Shown one piece after another: positions 1-8,773 of a stretch of 64,000 bases of DNA (position 1 is the stretch's first letter; the number at the start of each line of letters is the position of its first letter). The position numbers were made by a program, and so were the translations under genes. The DNA is from Paenibacillus polymyxa (GTDB lineage: Bacteria > Bacillota > Bacilli > Paenibacillales > Paenibacillaceae). The stretch lies in the NCBI RefSeq assembly GCF_015710975.1, contig NZ_CP049783.1, positions 1,240,501 through 1,304,500 on the forward strand, given 5' to 3'. The notes below the pieces were generated by a model that worked only from the letters and a program-made list of their open reading frames with translations, made no database searches and was not told the DNA's origin.

Positions 1-136
1 CCCTTTTGTAACAGCCATCAACTAAGTCCATATGGTGTAAAGCTTGATAAGATTCAATGATATAGCAATAGGTTCTATAGAAATCATATATTAATTTTAG
101 ATATGAAGTACATGGCATGGTACTCACTATTTATGT

Positions 137-164
137 TATAATGCTTGATAATTTACATAAGGAG
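137..164 (+). promoter_or_regulatory. Promoter -10 and RBS of the AraC-family gene
   Basis: A perfect TATAAT lies at 137-142 and an AAGGAG ribosome binding site at 159-164, seven bases before GTG 172. An imperfect inverted repeat (AGTAC...GTACT) lies just upstream near 106-123 and could be a regulator site. No convincing -35 was seen. The window begins only 171 bases before this gene and nothing else was recognised there. Confidence 0.5.
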
Positions 165-171
165 ATATACC

Positions 172-1011
172 GTGATTGAGTATTTGCCACGTAGTAAACA
201 GCACTCTGAATTGTATCTAACTCAGTTTGGCATAGAGGAATGCATACCCGGTCACTTTTTTGGACCTGCTATAAGAGATCACTATCTGCTCCATTATATT
301 TTGGACGGGGAGGGTACCTTCGAGGTCGGTGGGTTCAGTTATCGCTTACGGAAAGGACAATGGTTCCTAATCTGCCCGCAAGTCATCACTTATTATCAAG
401 CCGATGTAGTGAATCCTTGGTCTTATTGCTGGTTTGGTTTTAACGGGTCACTGGCAGAAACACTCCTCAAGCAGGCAGGCCTGACGATGATGTCCCCAAT
501 CCTCTACTTTGAAGGAGAGCATTTGATTTATCAGTATTTGCAACAAATGAACGAATCAAGTGGGTATCATAAAGCTCGGGAAACCAGATTGGCCGGGCTG
601 CTTTACTCAATGTTATCGGAGCTAATTGAGTTCAGTCCGGCAACGTTCTCTGGACAAAAGGAAGGTCGGGCGGAAATTTACGTTGAAAAAGTGAAGGATT
701 TTATCGAAATGAATTATGCTCAGAAAATTACCATTGAGCATATTGCAAATTTTATCGGACTCAATCGGAGTTATTTATGTTCGTTATTTAAACAACGAGT
801 AAGCACAAGCATTCAGGACTATCTGATTCGCTACAGGATCAACAAAGCTTGTGAAATGATGGGTAACGCTGAACTTTCGATAGGCGATATTTCCCGTTCA
901 GTCGGCTATAATGACCCTTTACTCTTCTCAAAAATTTTTAAAAAGGTAAAGGGATTCTCTCCCAAACATTATCGAGCCGAAACCCATGCTCAAATGCAAA
1001 ACGACTACTGA
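172..1011 (+). CDS. AraC-family transcriptional regulator with N-terminal cupin-like sensor
   Basis: Predicted DNA-binding regulator of about 279 residues. The N-terminal third has the beta-rich pattern of an AraC ligand-binding domain (HYLLHYILDGEGTFEVGG near residue 40-55). The last 100 residues hold the two helix-turn-helix motifs, including IEHIANFIGLNRSYLCSLFK and a second with SVGYNDPLLFSKIFKK. GTG 172 is chosen because AAGGAG ends seven bases before it; an in-frame TTG at 145 has no such site. The gene stands alone; the lipoprotein downstream is convergent. Members of this type usually sense sugars or cell-envelope compounds, but the ligand and target cannot be read from the sequence. 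Confidence 0.88.
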   Translation: MIEYLPRSKQHSELYLTQFGIEECIPGHFFGPAIRDHYLLHYILDGEGTFEVGGFSYRLRKGQWFLICPQVITYYQADVVNPWSYCWFGFNGSLAETLLKQAGLTMMSPILYFEGEHLIYQYLQQMNESSGYHKARETRLAGLLYSMLSELIEFSPATFSGQKEGRAEIYVEKVKDFIEMNYAQKITIEHIANFIGLNRSYLCSLFKQRVSTSIQDYLIRYRINKACEMMGNAELSIGDISRSVGYNDPLLFSKIFKKVKGFSPKHYRAETHAQMQNDY

Positions 1012-1037
1012 AATTACCAGTAGAAGCCTCTAACGAA

Positions 1038-1074
1038 TAAAAGAGGTCAACCAGAAAACTGGCTGACCTCTTTT
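1038..1074. terminator. Bidirectional Rho-independent terminator
   Basis: An AAAAGAGGTCA / TGACCTCTTTT stem with A- and T-rich flanks sits between the convergent AraC and metQ-like genes, so it can serve both. Confidence 0.8.
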
Positions 1075-1078
1075 ATGT

Positions 1079-1960
1079 TTATTTTGCAGTTTGTCCTTCC
1101 AAATAAGAAACAGGTTCTTTAACCTCTACTTTGGTACCGCCAAATTCATCCTTAATGTACTTTTGAGTATCCTCGTTATGATAGAGATCCGCTAATTTTT
1201 GTAGTCCCTTATCGTTTGCCTTATCCGCTGAAGTTACCAGAACGTTAATATTGTTCTTTGTCGCCTGACTGATCTCTTCGTGGAACAAGGAATCCTTCAG
1301 TACGTTCAGACCGCCTTCTAAAGCAATCGTGTTCCCGATCAACACCAAGCCTACATCTTGAATCACGCGCGGACCTGTTTTGTCGTCGATGAGTTCAAAT
1401 TTCAAGTTTTTTGGGTTACTCGTAATATCATTGACTGTACCTAAAGCATCATTAAAGTCAGCTTTAAGTTTAATCAAACCGGATGCTTCCAACAGCTTCA
1501 AACCTCTTGCTGTATTCGCCGGATTGTCCGCCAAAGCCACCAACGCTCCGTCGGTCACTTCATCAATACTTTTGAACTTTTGCGAATAAATCCCCATCGG
1601 CTCCAGATAGGTGGTGGCTATCGCCTTCAAATCGGCTTTGCTCTCTTTGTTATAGCTCACCAGATACGCCCACGATTGGAATGCATTCACGTCCACATCG
1701 CCTTGTCTAGTCGCATTGTTCGTTTCGATTCCACCGTTAATTTCCTTTACTTCAATATCCAGCTTGGCATCCTTGGCGGCCTGGGATTGAGCAATATGCT
1801 TCCAAATCTGCGCGTCAGACCCCATGGAGCCAATGACTACCTTTTGCGTTTCCGCACCGGAAGCGGAGCTGGAGCCATTACTGTCTGTACTTTTATTGCC
1901 GCATCCTGCAGCTACGAGTAATAAACTAATCCCTAATAGTAAAACGAACGATTTCTTCAT
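1079..1960 (-). CDS. metQ: MetQ/NlpA-family methionine-binding lipoprotein of an ABC importer
   Basis: Substrate-binding lipoprotein of 293 residues. The N-terminus is a lipoprotein signal with lipobox VAAGC. The mature part shows the NlpA/MetQ pattern: VVIGSMGSDAQIWKHIA near residue 40, DVNAFQSWAYL near 90, ALADNPANTARGLKLLE, and a C-terminal YHNEDTQKYI. In this family the protein hands D/L-methionine to the MetN-MetI ABC transporter. No metN or metI lies in this window, so it must use a transporter encoded elsewhere or serve another ligand. It is the last gene of an apparent luxS-SDR-metQ operon, which fits methionine/S-adenosylmethionine recycling. Specificity is inferred from the family. 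Confidence 0.85.
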   Translation of the reverse strand: MKKSFVLLLGISLLLVAAGCGNKSTDSNGSSSASGAETQKVVIGSMGSDAQIWKHIAQSQAAKDAKLDIEVKEINGGIETNNATRQGDVDVNAFQSWAYLVSYNKESKADLKAIATTYLEPMGIYSQKFKSIDEVTDGALVALADNPANTARGLKLLEASGLIKLKADFNDALGTVNDITSNPKNLKFELIDDKTGPRVIQDVGLVLIGNTIALEGGLNVLKDSLFHEEISQATKNNINVLVTSADKANDKGLQKLADLYHNEDTQKYIKDEFGGTKVEVKEPVSYLEGQTAK

Positions 1961-1989
1961 GTTGTTTTCCCCCAGATCATGCTAGTATG

Positions 1990-2760
1990 CTAGTGCATCG
2001 TCATTCCACCTGTAACATTAATCGCTTGTCCTGTCATATATGCGGAGAGCGGACTTGCCAAAAACAGCACCACATTGGCGACATCCTCTACCTCGGCGGT
2101 TCTCCCCAATGGTACCTGCGAACAATCTTCTTCATATATCTCCTGGGCGGACATTCCGCGAATGACGCCCCCTTCAATCCGCTCACGATGCTTCATCGGC
2201 GTTTCTACGATACCTGGACAAACCGCATTCACCAAAATTTGATGCGGAGCAAGCTCAATGGCCATCACCTTGGTCAAGCCGAGAACCGCATGTTTGGATG
2301 CACAATATCCGCCCATAGCCCGATATCCATTTTTTCCAGCCTGTGAAGCAATTTGGATAATTCGCCCCGGTTTACGCGCGTCCACCATTTCCTTGGCAAA
2401 CCGTTTGGACGCTACATATAGCCCGGTTGAATTGATTGAAAATACTTTCTCCCAATCAGCCAACTCACTATCAATGACATAATCCATCGTAGAAGTACCT
2501 GCGCAGTTCACCAATATGTCAGGAACTCCCGTTTCGCTGATTAGCAGATTGCACCATCTTTCGATATCATCCGGCTTGGATATGTCCAATTGAGTTTCAA
2601 CCAACTGTGAATTGACCACTCTATACGGTTCTTCATATGAAATATCAGCAGAAATCACCTTAGCTCCACTTTGAATGAAAAGCTCTACAATCCCCTTGCC
2701 TATACCCGACTTACCGCCTGTCACTACTGCTGTCTGATGAGATAGGTCTATTGAAATCAT
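1990..2760 (-). CDS. SDR-family NAD(P)-dependent oxidoreductase
   Basis: Classical short-chain dehydrogenase of 256 residues. The cofactor motif TGGKSGIGKG begins near residue 14, NCAG is near 85, and the catalytic Ser/Tyr/Lys appear as IIQIASQAG and YCASK near 150. The C-terminus (MTGQAINVTGGMTMH) is typical of the FabG-like branch. An acidic residue after the first beta strand (SADISYEE) suggests NAD preference. It lies five bases after luxS and 29 bases before metQ on the same strand. The substrate is unknown; the context suggests a link to sulfur or LuxS-product metabolism, which is inference. Confidence 0.85.
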   Translation of the reverse strand: MISIDLSHQTAVVTGGKSGIGKGIVELFIQSGAKVISADISYEEPYRVVNSQLVETQLDISKPDDIERWCNLLISETGVPDILVNCAGTSTMDYVIDSELADWEKVFSINSTGLYVASKRFAKEMVDARKPGRIIQIASQAGKNGYRAMGGYCASKHAVLGLTKVMAIELAPHQILVNAVCPGIVETPMKHRERIEGGVIRGMSAQEIYEEDCSQVPLGRTAEVEDVANVVLFLASPLSAYMTGQAINVTGGMTMH

Positions 2761-2765
2761 AGATT

Positions 2766-3227
2766 TTAAAATACTCTTTTGAAAGGATCGCGGCTAATGC
2801 CAGCCTCCAACACAATCTTCACATATTCCTGCGCAGAGAAAAGAGAATGGTCCTTATAGTTCCCGCATTCCAAAGCAGTAACAGCCGGGACTTCTGTCGT
2901 TTCCAGAATTCTTTTCAACGTTTTTTCCAAAGCAAGTGCAATTTCCTCAGGCTCGTGTTCATTCCATAAAATCAAGTAGAATCCCGTTCTGCAGCCCATA
3001 GGAGAAATATCAATAATTCCCTTGATTTCGTCTCTCAGATACGTCGCCAATAAATGCTCCAGCGTATGTACAGCAGCTGTTGGCAATGCGTCTTCATTCG
3101 GTTGTAGAAATCTCAAGTCATACTTTTGTACCGTGCTTCCTTTTTCATCATGCTCTACTCCCGCTGCTCTTACATAAGGAGCCTTTACAATCGTGTGGTC
3201 TAATTGAAAGCTTTCTACTTTTGCCAT
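2766..3227 (-). CDS. luxS: S-ribosylhomocysteine lyase LuxS
   Basis: LuxS splits S-ribosylhomocysteine into homocysteine and DPD, the precursor of autoinducer-2, as part of the activated methyl cycle. The 153-residue protein has the family's usual length and all its metal and catalytic residues: HTLEH supplies two histidines of the metal site, ALECGNYKDHS supplies the cysteine ligand, and MGCRTGFYL carries the catalytic cysteine. The start is taken as ATG of MAKVESFQLDHT because GAGG lies about ten bases before it; two upstream in-frame ATGs overlap that site. First gene of luxS-SDR-metQ. Confidence 0.95.
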   Translation of the reverse strand: MAKVESFQLDHTIVKAPYVRAAGVEHDEKGSTVQKYDLRFLQPNEDALPTAAVHTLEHLLATYLRDEIKGIIDISPMGCRTGFYLILWNEHEPEEIALALEKTLKRILETTEVPAVTALECGNYKDHSLFSAQEYVKIVLEAGISRDPFKRVF

Positions 3228-3504
3228 TTTGCTCATCCTCATTTTCTGTAATTTATATTTTTGATCTAATAACGACTACTCAACATTTGTGCTATTTTCG
3301 AAAAAATTTAATGCTTTAAATCAGCATTTTTGCAATTATACATCGGATTACTCGGTTTTACCACTATAATTATTATTTTATTTCTTATTTCTTTGTCCGT
3401 CTCTCCTTTGCCTGTACGTTTTGACATAGTGTACAATATATACGGTAATCCATTTTTACGAAATAGATCGAGGACATCGTAAGCCTCATTTAGGAGAATG
3501 CTCT

Positions 3505-4305
3505 GTGAATGAACCGGATTGGAAGCACTTGAATGCTGTCCCTTTGCCCTTGCAGGAATTTCAGCTACAGCTGGACCAGAACAGTGTTGACGCCAAGCAA
3601 CTAGAGGAATGGAGAAAGATTCCCGTCCTTTATCAACTCGCTCTGGAGGAGTTAAAGAATAAAATTAAGCTGATCCAGACGGAATGGAAACTGATAGATG
3701 GTTTTAGCCCGATTGAGCACATTAAAACCCGGATCAAAGAACCCCACAGCATTGTGGAAAAGGTTCGGCGCAAAGGGCATGAGGTCACCCTGGACAATAT
3801 ATTGCGTGAAATTCATGATATCGCAGGCATGCGCGTGGTATGTGCTTTTGTCAAAGATATCTATCGTCTGATGGATCACCTCCGCACACGGGAAGACATT
3901 CGGATTCTAGAGGTCAAGGACTATATTGCCCATCCTAAGCCCAACGGCTATCAGAGCCTACATGTCATTGTGGAGATTCCATTGATTCTGTTTGAGGGCA
4001 CACGCTGGATTAAGGTCGAAATTCAATTGCGCACATTGGCTATGGATTTCTGGGCCAGTATGGAGCATATTTTGTACTATAAGTTTGATAAGAAAGTGCC
4101 CGAACACGTGGTTAACGGGTTGACCGAAGCTGCACGTGCAACCTACGAACTGGATCAGAAAATGCTCAAATTGCGTGGCGAAATTTTATCGCTTAGCGAG
4201 GAACAGGATGTGGAAGAGGCCTCGGTCAAACGAGCCGAGGAGTCAGCTTTGAAGGCACTTTCCCTCCCCGCAGATCACGCCACTTCTCGGTCGCAGACGT
4301 GCTAG
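3505..4305 (+). CDS. Small alarmone synthetase (RelA/SpoT synthetase domain only)
   Basis: Makes (p)ppGpp from ATP and GTP/GDP. The 266-residue protein has a RelA/SpoT nucleotidyltransferase domain at about residues 65-205: HDIAGMRVVCAF, KPNGYQSLHVIVE, VEIQLRTLAMDFWASMEH. There is no HD hydrolase domain before it and no TGS or ACT domain after it, so it is a stand-alone synthetase like Bacillus RelQ/YjbM or RelP/YwaC. It is about 50 residues longer than those, with a charged C-terminal tail. GTG 3505 is preceded by TAGGAG at good spacing. Assignment to RelP or RelQ is not attempted. Confidence 0.87.
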   Translation: MNEPDWKHLNAVPLPLQEFQLQLDQNSVDAKQLEEWRKIPVLYQLALEELKNKIKLIQTEWKLIDGFSPIEHIKTRIKEPHSIVEKVRRKGHEVTLDNILREIHDIAGMRVVCAFVKDIYRLMDHLRTREDIRILEVKDYIAHPKPNGYQSLHVIVEIPLILFEGTRWIKVEIQLRTLAMDFWASMEHILYYKFDKKVPEHVVNGLTEAARATYELDQKMLKLRGEILSLSEEQDVEEASVKRAEESALKALSLPADHATSRSQTC

Positions 4306-4394
4306 GCATACAGGCACAGGATAACTAAAGCATTCAATCGAGGCTGTTCCCTCTCTCGTGCTGGAGCTTAGGAACTTATGTATGATGTATAAAT

Positions 4395-4440
4395 AAAGAG
4401 CCGTCAAAACCACTATGATCATGGTTTTGACGGCTCTTTT
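4395..4440. terminator. Bidirectional terminator between alarmone synthetase and thrS
   Basis: AAAGAGCCGTCAAAAC pairs with GTTTTGACGGCTCTTTT around a short loop. It lies between the convergent genes and can terminate both. Confidence 0.88.
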
Positions 4441-4461
4441 GCACATTTTTCTAATCAAATA

Positions 4462-6390
4462 TTACTGCTTCTCGTGAATCTCTGTGCTGATTTTCTCTAC
4501 GATGTCCGCAATACTGAATGATCCCAGATCGCCTTCGCCGCGTTTGCGCACGGCTACAGTACCGGTTGTTTTTTCATTTTCTCCGATAACGAACATGTAT
4601 GGAACCTTCTCCAATTGCGCTTCACGGATTTTATAACCAAGCTTCTCATTCCGAGTATCCACTTCGACGCGCAGACCCGCTTTCAGCAACGCTTCCTGCA
4701 CCTCATTGGCAGTCTCGATATAGTTCTCGGATACAGGCAACAGCTTCGCATGAACAGGAGCCAACCACAATGGGAATGCACCTGTAAAATGCTCAGTCAG
4801 AATGCCCATGAAGCGGTCAATCGAACCGTAGATGGCACGGTGAATAACGACTGGACGGTGCTTCTGGTTATCCTCGCCCACATAAGTGAGGTCGAACTTC
4901 TCAGGCATTTGGAAGTCCAATTGGATTGTTCCGCACTGCCAGCTGCGTTTGAGCGCATCGAGAATGTGGAAGTCAATTTTTGGACCATAAAATGCTCCAT
5001 CTCCCGCATTAATACGGTAGTTCATGCCCAGATGTTCCAGTACGTTTTGCAAAGCTTGTTCCGCTTGATCCCACAGCGCTGGTTCGCCCATAAAGTCGTC
5101 CGGACGTGTGGACAATTCCACTGTGAATTCAAAGCCAAACACACTGTACATTTCGTTAATCAGCTTGATTACGTCTGTAATCTCTTTTTCAATCTGTTCT
5201 GGTGTCACGAAAATATGCGCATCATCCTGACAGAATGTACGAACACGCATCATACCGTTCAACGCACCGGACAGCTCATGACGATGCACTTGTCCAAATT
5301 CGGATATACGAATCGGCAGATCGCGGTAAGAATGAAGTTCATTTTTAAACACAAGCATATGCCCCGGGCAGTTCATCGGTTTCAGAGCAAATGTAGTTTC
5401 ATCTACTTCGGAGAAGTACATGTTTTCTTTGTAATGGTCATAGTGTCCTGATTGTTCCCACAGACGGTTGTTCATCATCAGCGGTGTACGTACTTCCTCA
5501 TAGCCATGCAAACGTTGAATGTCACGGGAGTAATCTTCCAGCGCAGTACGGACAACCATACCTTTAGGCAGGTAGAACGGCATGCCCGGTGCTTCTTCGG
5601 AGAACATGAACAGTTCCAGTTCTTTACCCAGCTTGCGATGGTCGCGTTTTTTCGCTTCCTCCAGCAAGTGCAGATGCTCATCCAGTTGCGCTTTCTTCGG
5701 GAATGCTGTTCCGTAGATACGTTGCAGCATCTTGTTGTTGGAATCGCCTCTCCAGTATGCGCCCGCTACACTTAACAGTTTAAACGCTTTGATACGGCCA
5801 GTTGATGGCAAATGCGGACCACGACACAGGTCAAAAAATTCGCCTTGATCATAAATCGTAATTTCCGCTTCTTCCGGCAAATCACGGATCAGTTCCAGCT
5901 TCAATGGATCTTCCAGTTCACCAAAAATGCGAGTGGCTTCCTCACGGCTGACCACACGACGTGTAATCGGCAGATTTTCCTGCGCGATCTTCGTCATTTC
6001 CTTTTCGATCTTCGCCAGATCGTCAACGGACAATGGGTTTTCGATATCAATGTCATAGTAGAAGCCGCTGTCGATGACCGGACCAATACCCAGCTTCACG
6101 TTTTTCTCACCGTAAATGCGTTTGAGCGCCTGTGCCAGCAAATGCGCTGTACTGTGACGATAAATTTCCAGACCATCTGTACTGTCCAGCGTAATAATTT
6201 CAAGGTCAACGTTCTGATCCAAAACGGTGTTCAGATCTACAGCCTTCCCGTTCACTTTACCTGCTACTGCATTCTTTTTCAGACCGGAGCTGATCGAACC
6301 CGCCACGTCGGCGATGGATACACCCTGCTCGTACTCGCGTACGGCTCCATCCGGCAATTTCACTTGAATACTCACGATTAAAGCCTCCAT
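4462..6390 (-). CDS. thrS: Threonyl-tRNA synthetase
   Basis: Class II aminoacyl-tRNA synthetase charging tRNA-Thr; 642 residues, the normal bacterial length. Domains in order: TGS (about 5-65), the tRNA SAD editing domain with HSTAHLLAQALKRIYG near 80 and FDLCRGPHLPSTGRIKAF near 185, the class II core with LKPMNCPGHMLVF (zinc cysteine) near 335 and RHELSGALNGMMRVRTFCQDD, and a C-terminal anticodon-binding domain. The first AUG gives MEALIVSIQV; an internal start at MSIQV-like position is also possible. Expression is controlled by the T-box leader upstream. Confidence 0.97.
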   Translation of the reverse strand: MEALIVSIQVKLPDGAVREYEQGVSIADVAGSISSGLKKNAVAGKVNGKAVDLNTVLDQNVDLEIITLDSTDGLEIYRHSTAHLLAQALKRIYGEKNVKLGIGPVIDSGFYYDIDIENPLSVDDLAKIEKEMTKIAQENLPITRRVVSREEATRIFGELEDPLKLELIRDLPEEAEITIYDQGEFFDLCRGPHLPSTGRIKAFKLLSVAGAYWRGDSNNKMLQRIYGTAFPKKAQLDEHLHLLEEAKKRDHRKLGKELELFMFSEEAPGMPFYLPKGMVVRTALEDYSRDIQRLHGYEEVRTPLMMNNRLWEQSGHYDHYKENMYFSEVDETTFALKPMNCPGHMLVFKNELHSYRDLPIRISEFGQVHRHELSGALNGMMRVRTFCQDDAHIFVTPEQIEKEITDVIKLINEMYSVFGFEFTVELSTRPDDFMGEPALWDQAEQALQNVLEHLGMNYRINAGDGAFYGPKIDFHILDALKRSWQCGTIQLDFQMPEKFDLTYVGEDNQKHRPVVIHRAIYGSIDRFMGILTEHFTGAFPLWLAPVHAKLLPVSENYIETANEVQEALLKAGLRVEVDTRNEKLGYKIREAQLEKVPYMFVIGENEKTTGTVAVRKRGEGDLGSFSIADIVEKISTEIHEKQ

Positions 6391-6419
6391 TTCAAATTGT
6401 GTGCTATATCAAAATTGAA

Positions 6420-6752
6420 CGCAAAAAAACGCCTCTCTCCCTCAAGGGACGAGTGCGTTCAGCTCGTGGTTCCACCCTAGTTCGGCTCGCTGCTGTACGT
6501 ACATTCATGTTCATCGGAACATGCTCATGCACGACCTGCGTGGCCCTCCATTGGTATCCGTTAACGGGGATAAATCGGTGGGCGCTTACTGATGTCACTG
6601 CCAGCTTGCACAGTTACACGTTCAACGTCACAGCTACAAAGGGGTAACTTCACATGCGGTTGCCGGAAAAGCTCTCAGCCTCGTCTTTTCTCTCTGAACG
6701 GCCCTTCAAGGAAATCATGTCTTTGGTCAATGCCTTGAATATTACTATATGC
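6420..6752 (-). promoter_or_regulatory. Threonine T-box riboswitch leader of thrS
   Basis: The minus strand carries the conserved T-box sequence AGGGTGGAACCACGAGC (complement of about 6463-6479), which pairs with the uncharged tRNA acceptor end, followed by an intrinsic terminator (6423-6459, AACGC...GCGTT then seven T). Upstream are Stem I-like elements, including AGAGAGAAAAGACGAGGCTGAGAGC. An ACC threonine codon in GAAGTTACCCC (complement 6643-6645) is the best specifier candidate. When tRNA-Thr is uncharged the antiterminator forms and thrS is transcribed. The motif is directly visible; the specifier position is inference. Confidence 0.93.
6423..6459 (-). terminator. T-box attenuator terminator of thrS
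   Basis: GAACGCACTCGTCCC pairs with GGGAGAGAGGCGTT and is followed by a run of seven T on the minus strand, 30-70 bases before thrS. It is the terminator half of the T-box switch. Confidence 0.88.
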
Positions 6753-6758
6753 TACAGC

Positions 6759-6787
6759 ATTATAGATCAAATTCGCAGGTATTTCAA
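6759..6787 (-). promoter_or_regulatory. Sigma-A promoter of thrS
   Basis: On the minus strand TTGAAA (complement 6782-6787) is followed after exactly 17 bases by TATAAT (complement 6759-6764). Transcription would begin near 6750, right at the 5' end of the T-box leader. Confidence 0.75.
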
Positions 6788-7345
6788 GTGGACGTTTATG
6801 TAACTTTACAGAAGAACAATGTTATTGCCGCGTCCATCATTCATGCGGCAGCAGATGAACGGATCAGAGAGGTGCTAACCCAGATGTTCGGCAAGACAAA
6901 ACGGGGAGATTTTATGTTTTATCTGCGCAAGCTGTCATTGAAGGATGATAGTTACCGAGCCTTACTCGATGAAGTTGAACAGATGAGAATGGAGTTTATG
7001 AAAGAGATTTTAATCCAGAAGGGAATGCAGCAAACAGTTTTGCTCTTTAAACCCTCCAAAATAGGGACATCAATTGTTGCCTTTTTACTAGCTTTAGCCG
7101 CTTGGTTCGTCCTGCAGCTAGGGGGAGTTGCACCATTTCGGTTTTTTCATTCCTTCTATTCCTACGGTGCAGGCTTGTTGTCGAGCTTATTTATTTTACG
7201 TTCAATAGGAGATTTCAAATGGGTGGGGTTCTTCAAGAGAAAAAAAGGAACTGTTTTTGCAAAATGGGACACCGTGCTCTACTCGCCCCTTTGTTTTCTC
7301 TTGGGAACAGCCATTTTAATGATCATGCTTTTGCGTACGGCATAG
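6788..7345 (+). CDS. Conserved-looking hypothetical membrane protein
   Basis: Not recognised. The first part is soluble and charged (DVYVTLQKNNVIAASIIHAAADERIREVLTQ); the second half holds about four hydrophobic segments starting near IGTSIVAFLLALAAWFVL and ending with CFLLGTAILMIMLL. The start is uncertain. An ATG at 6749 lies inside the thrS promoter and has no ribosome binding site. GTG 6788 has only a weak AGG. ATG 6914 has a good GGGGAG site but would remove conserved-looking sequence. The gene is divergent from thrS and convergent with the MFS gene. Confidence 0.55.
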   Translation: MDVYVTLQKNNVIAASIIHAAADERIREVLTQMFGKTKRGDFMFYLRKLSLKDDSYRALLDEVEQMRMEFMKEILIQKGMQQTVLLFKPSKIGTSIVAFLLALAAWFVLQLGGVAPFRFFHSFYSYGAGLLSSLFILRSIGDFKWVGFFKRKKGTVFAKWDTVLYSPLCFLLGTAILMIMLLRTA

Positions 7346-7359
7346 CCTAAAGATGATCT

Positions 7360-8583
7360 TTACCCGTTTTGTTTCTTTCGTACGTCTCCACTCGTTTCTT
7401 TCTCAGTGAAAAAGTACAGTAAAGCCAGCACAGGCAAGATGACTCCAATCAGAGCACTTAAATTCCAACCACCTAATGCGTAAGACCAACCACCTAATGA
7501 TGATCCAATCGCTCCACCTATGAAAAAGATAGACATGAATAATCCGTTCAGACGCCCTCTCGCTTCACTTCCCAAGGAGTAAATAACACGCTGTCCAAGC
7601 ACAAGATTTCCCGATACAGCCATATCCAGTGTAATCGCTGAAATAAAGAGAAGTATGAGCGCAACCGTCGAATGACTTTGAAAAATATAGATGACCAAAA
7701 AGGACAAGGCGGCAATGACCATAGCTAGCCCGGTTAATACTTTGCTCCAGCCTTTGTCAGCCAATCTCCCGGCAATCGGAGCAGCTATTGCGCCGCCTAC
7801 ACCTACTAAAGCAAACAGTGCAATCCCTTGCTGAGACATGCCGAAATCATCCGCCAAGCGTAGAGGAACAACCGTCCAAAACAGGCTGAAGGCACCAAAT
7901 AAGCAGGCTTGATATAGGGCACGCCGGCGCAATGCAGGCGTTTGTTTGAACAGAATACCTAGTGAGAAAATCAGTTTACTGTAAGATACCGTAGGCACAG
8001 GCTTGCGCTCCGGAAGTGCTTTCGACAGGAGAATCGTCAACAACGTCAACACAATGGCTGACATAATAAATACGGCTTGCCATCCCCAGATGCTGGTTAT
8101 GAAGCTTGCCAATGGACGTGCGAACATAATCCCTAGCAGGAGTCCGCTCATAACATTCCCTACAACCCGGCCGCGCTGCTCTTCGGATGCTAAATAGGTA
8201 GCATACGGCACCAGTATTTGGGCAACTACAGATCCAACTCCAATGAACAAGGATGCAGTAAGGAACAACGTGGCATTGGGAGCGAAGGCAGCAACGAGCA
8301 ATGCACAGACTGTAATGATGAGCGATACGATCATTAGACGTCGATTTTCAATAATGTCACTAATCGGTACGATAAACAGCAATCCCACAACATAACCGAT
8401 TTGAGTTAAGGTGACAATGAAGCCCGCTGTTGTGGAAGAAAGACCCAGCGCCACATGAATAGGCCCTACCAGAGTTTGAGCATAGTAAAGGTTGGCAACA
8501 ATAAGGCCACATGCTGCTGCCAACAGAAACATCATCCAATTTGAAATACGGTTACCTTCTACGGCTTGTTGTTCTCTTTGCAT
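7360..8583 (-). CDS. MFS transporter, 12 membrane segments, probable drug efflux
   Basis: Major facilitator of about 407 residues with twelve hydrophobic segments. Loop 2-3 has a degenerate GxxxD motif (FIVPISDIIENRRLM) and loop 8-9 repeats it (IAGRLADKGWSKVL), as in DHA1 proton-coupled exporters of the AraJ/YgaY type. ATG at 8583 is chosen because AGGAGG lies six bases before it; a TTG further upstream overlaps that site. The divergent TetR gene and three operator-like repeats in between suggest repression relieved by a toxic substrate, which is inferred. Confidence 0.85.
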   Translation of the reverse strand: MQREQQAVEGNRISNWMMFLLAAACGLIVANLYYAQTLVGPIHVALGLSSTTAGFIVTLTQIGYVVGLLFIVPISDIIENRRLMIVSLIITVCALLVAAFAPNATLFLTASLFIGVGSVVAQILVPYATYLASEEQRGRVVGNVMSGLLLGIMFARPLASFITSIWGWQAVFIMSAIVLTLLTILLSKALPERKPVPTVSYSKLIFSLGILFKQTPALRRRALYQACLFGAFSLFWTVVPLRLADDFGMSQQGIALFALVGVGGAIAAPIAGRLADKGWSKVLTGLAMVIAALSFLVIYIFQSHSTVALILLFISAITLDMAVSGNLVLGQRVIYSLGSEARGRLNGLFMSIFFIGGAIGSSLGGWSYALGGWNLSALIGVILPVLALLYFFTEKETSGDVRKKQNG

Positions 8584-8607
8584 GATAATCCTCCTCAAGA
8601 ATTTAAA

Positions 8608-8728
8608 TACTGAACGTATAGTTCGTTAATTCGATAATCAAATAATATACTGAACGTTTCGTTTTGTAAATAGGCAAATTCAAATTTTTATTCTTACCCG
8701 ATATTTGATATACTGAACGTATAGTTTA
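8608..8728. promoter_or_regulatory. Three operator-like repeats between MFS and TetR genes
   Basis: TACTGAACGTATAGTT occurs at 8608-8623, a variant TATACTGAACGTTTCGTT at 8646-8663, and TATACTGAACGTATAGTT at 8709-8726. The core ACTGAACGTATAGT is an imperfect inverted repeat, the usual form of a TetR operator. The sites straddle both start regions, so one repressor could control both genes. Confidence 0.72.
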
Positions 8729-8773
8729 CTTTTCTATGTTTTCTTATATCTATGTAAGAAGGTGAGCATTCCA

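Noticed and set aside
3243..3504. Search for an S-box riboswitch before luxS
   Set aside because: No S-box core sequences or terminator hairpin were seen in the leader on either strand.
4615..5451. Long open frame of 278 codons opposite thrS
   Set aside because: It lies entirely antisense to thrS, has no ribosome binding site and a residue composition typical of an antisense frame.
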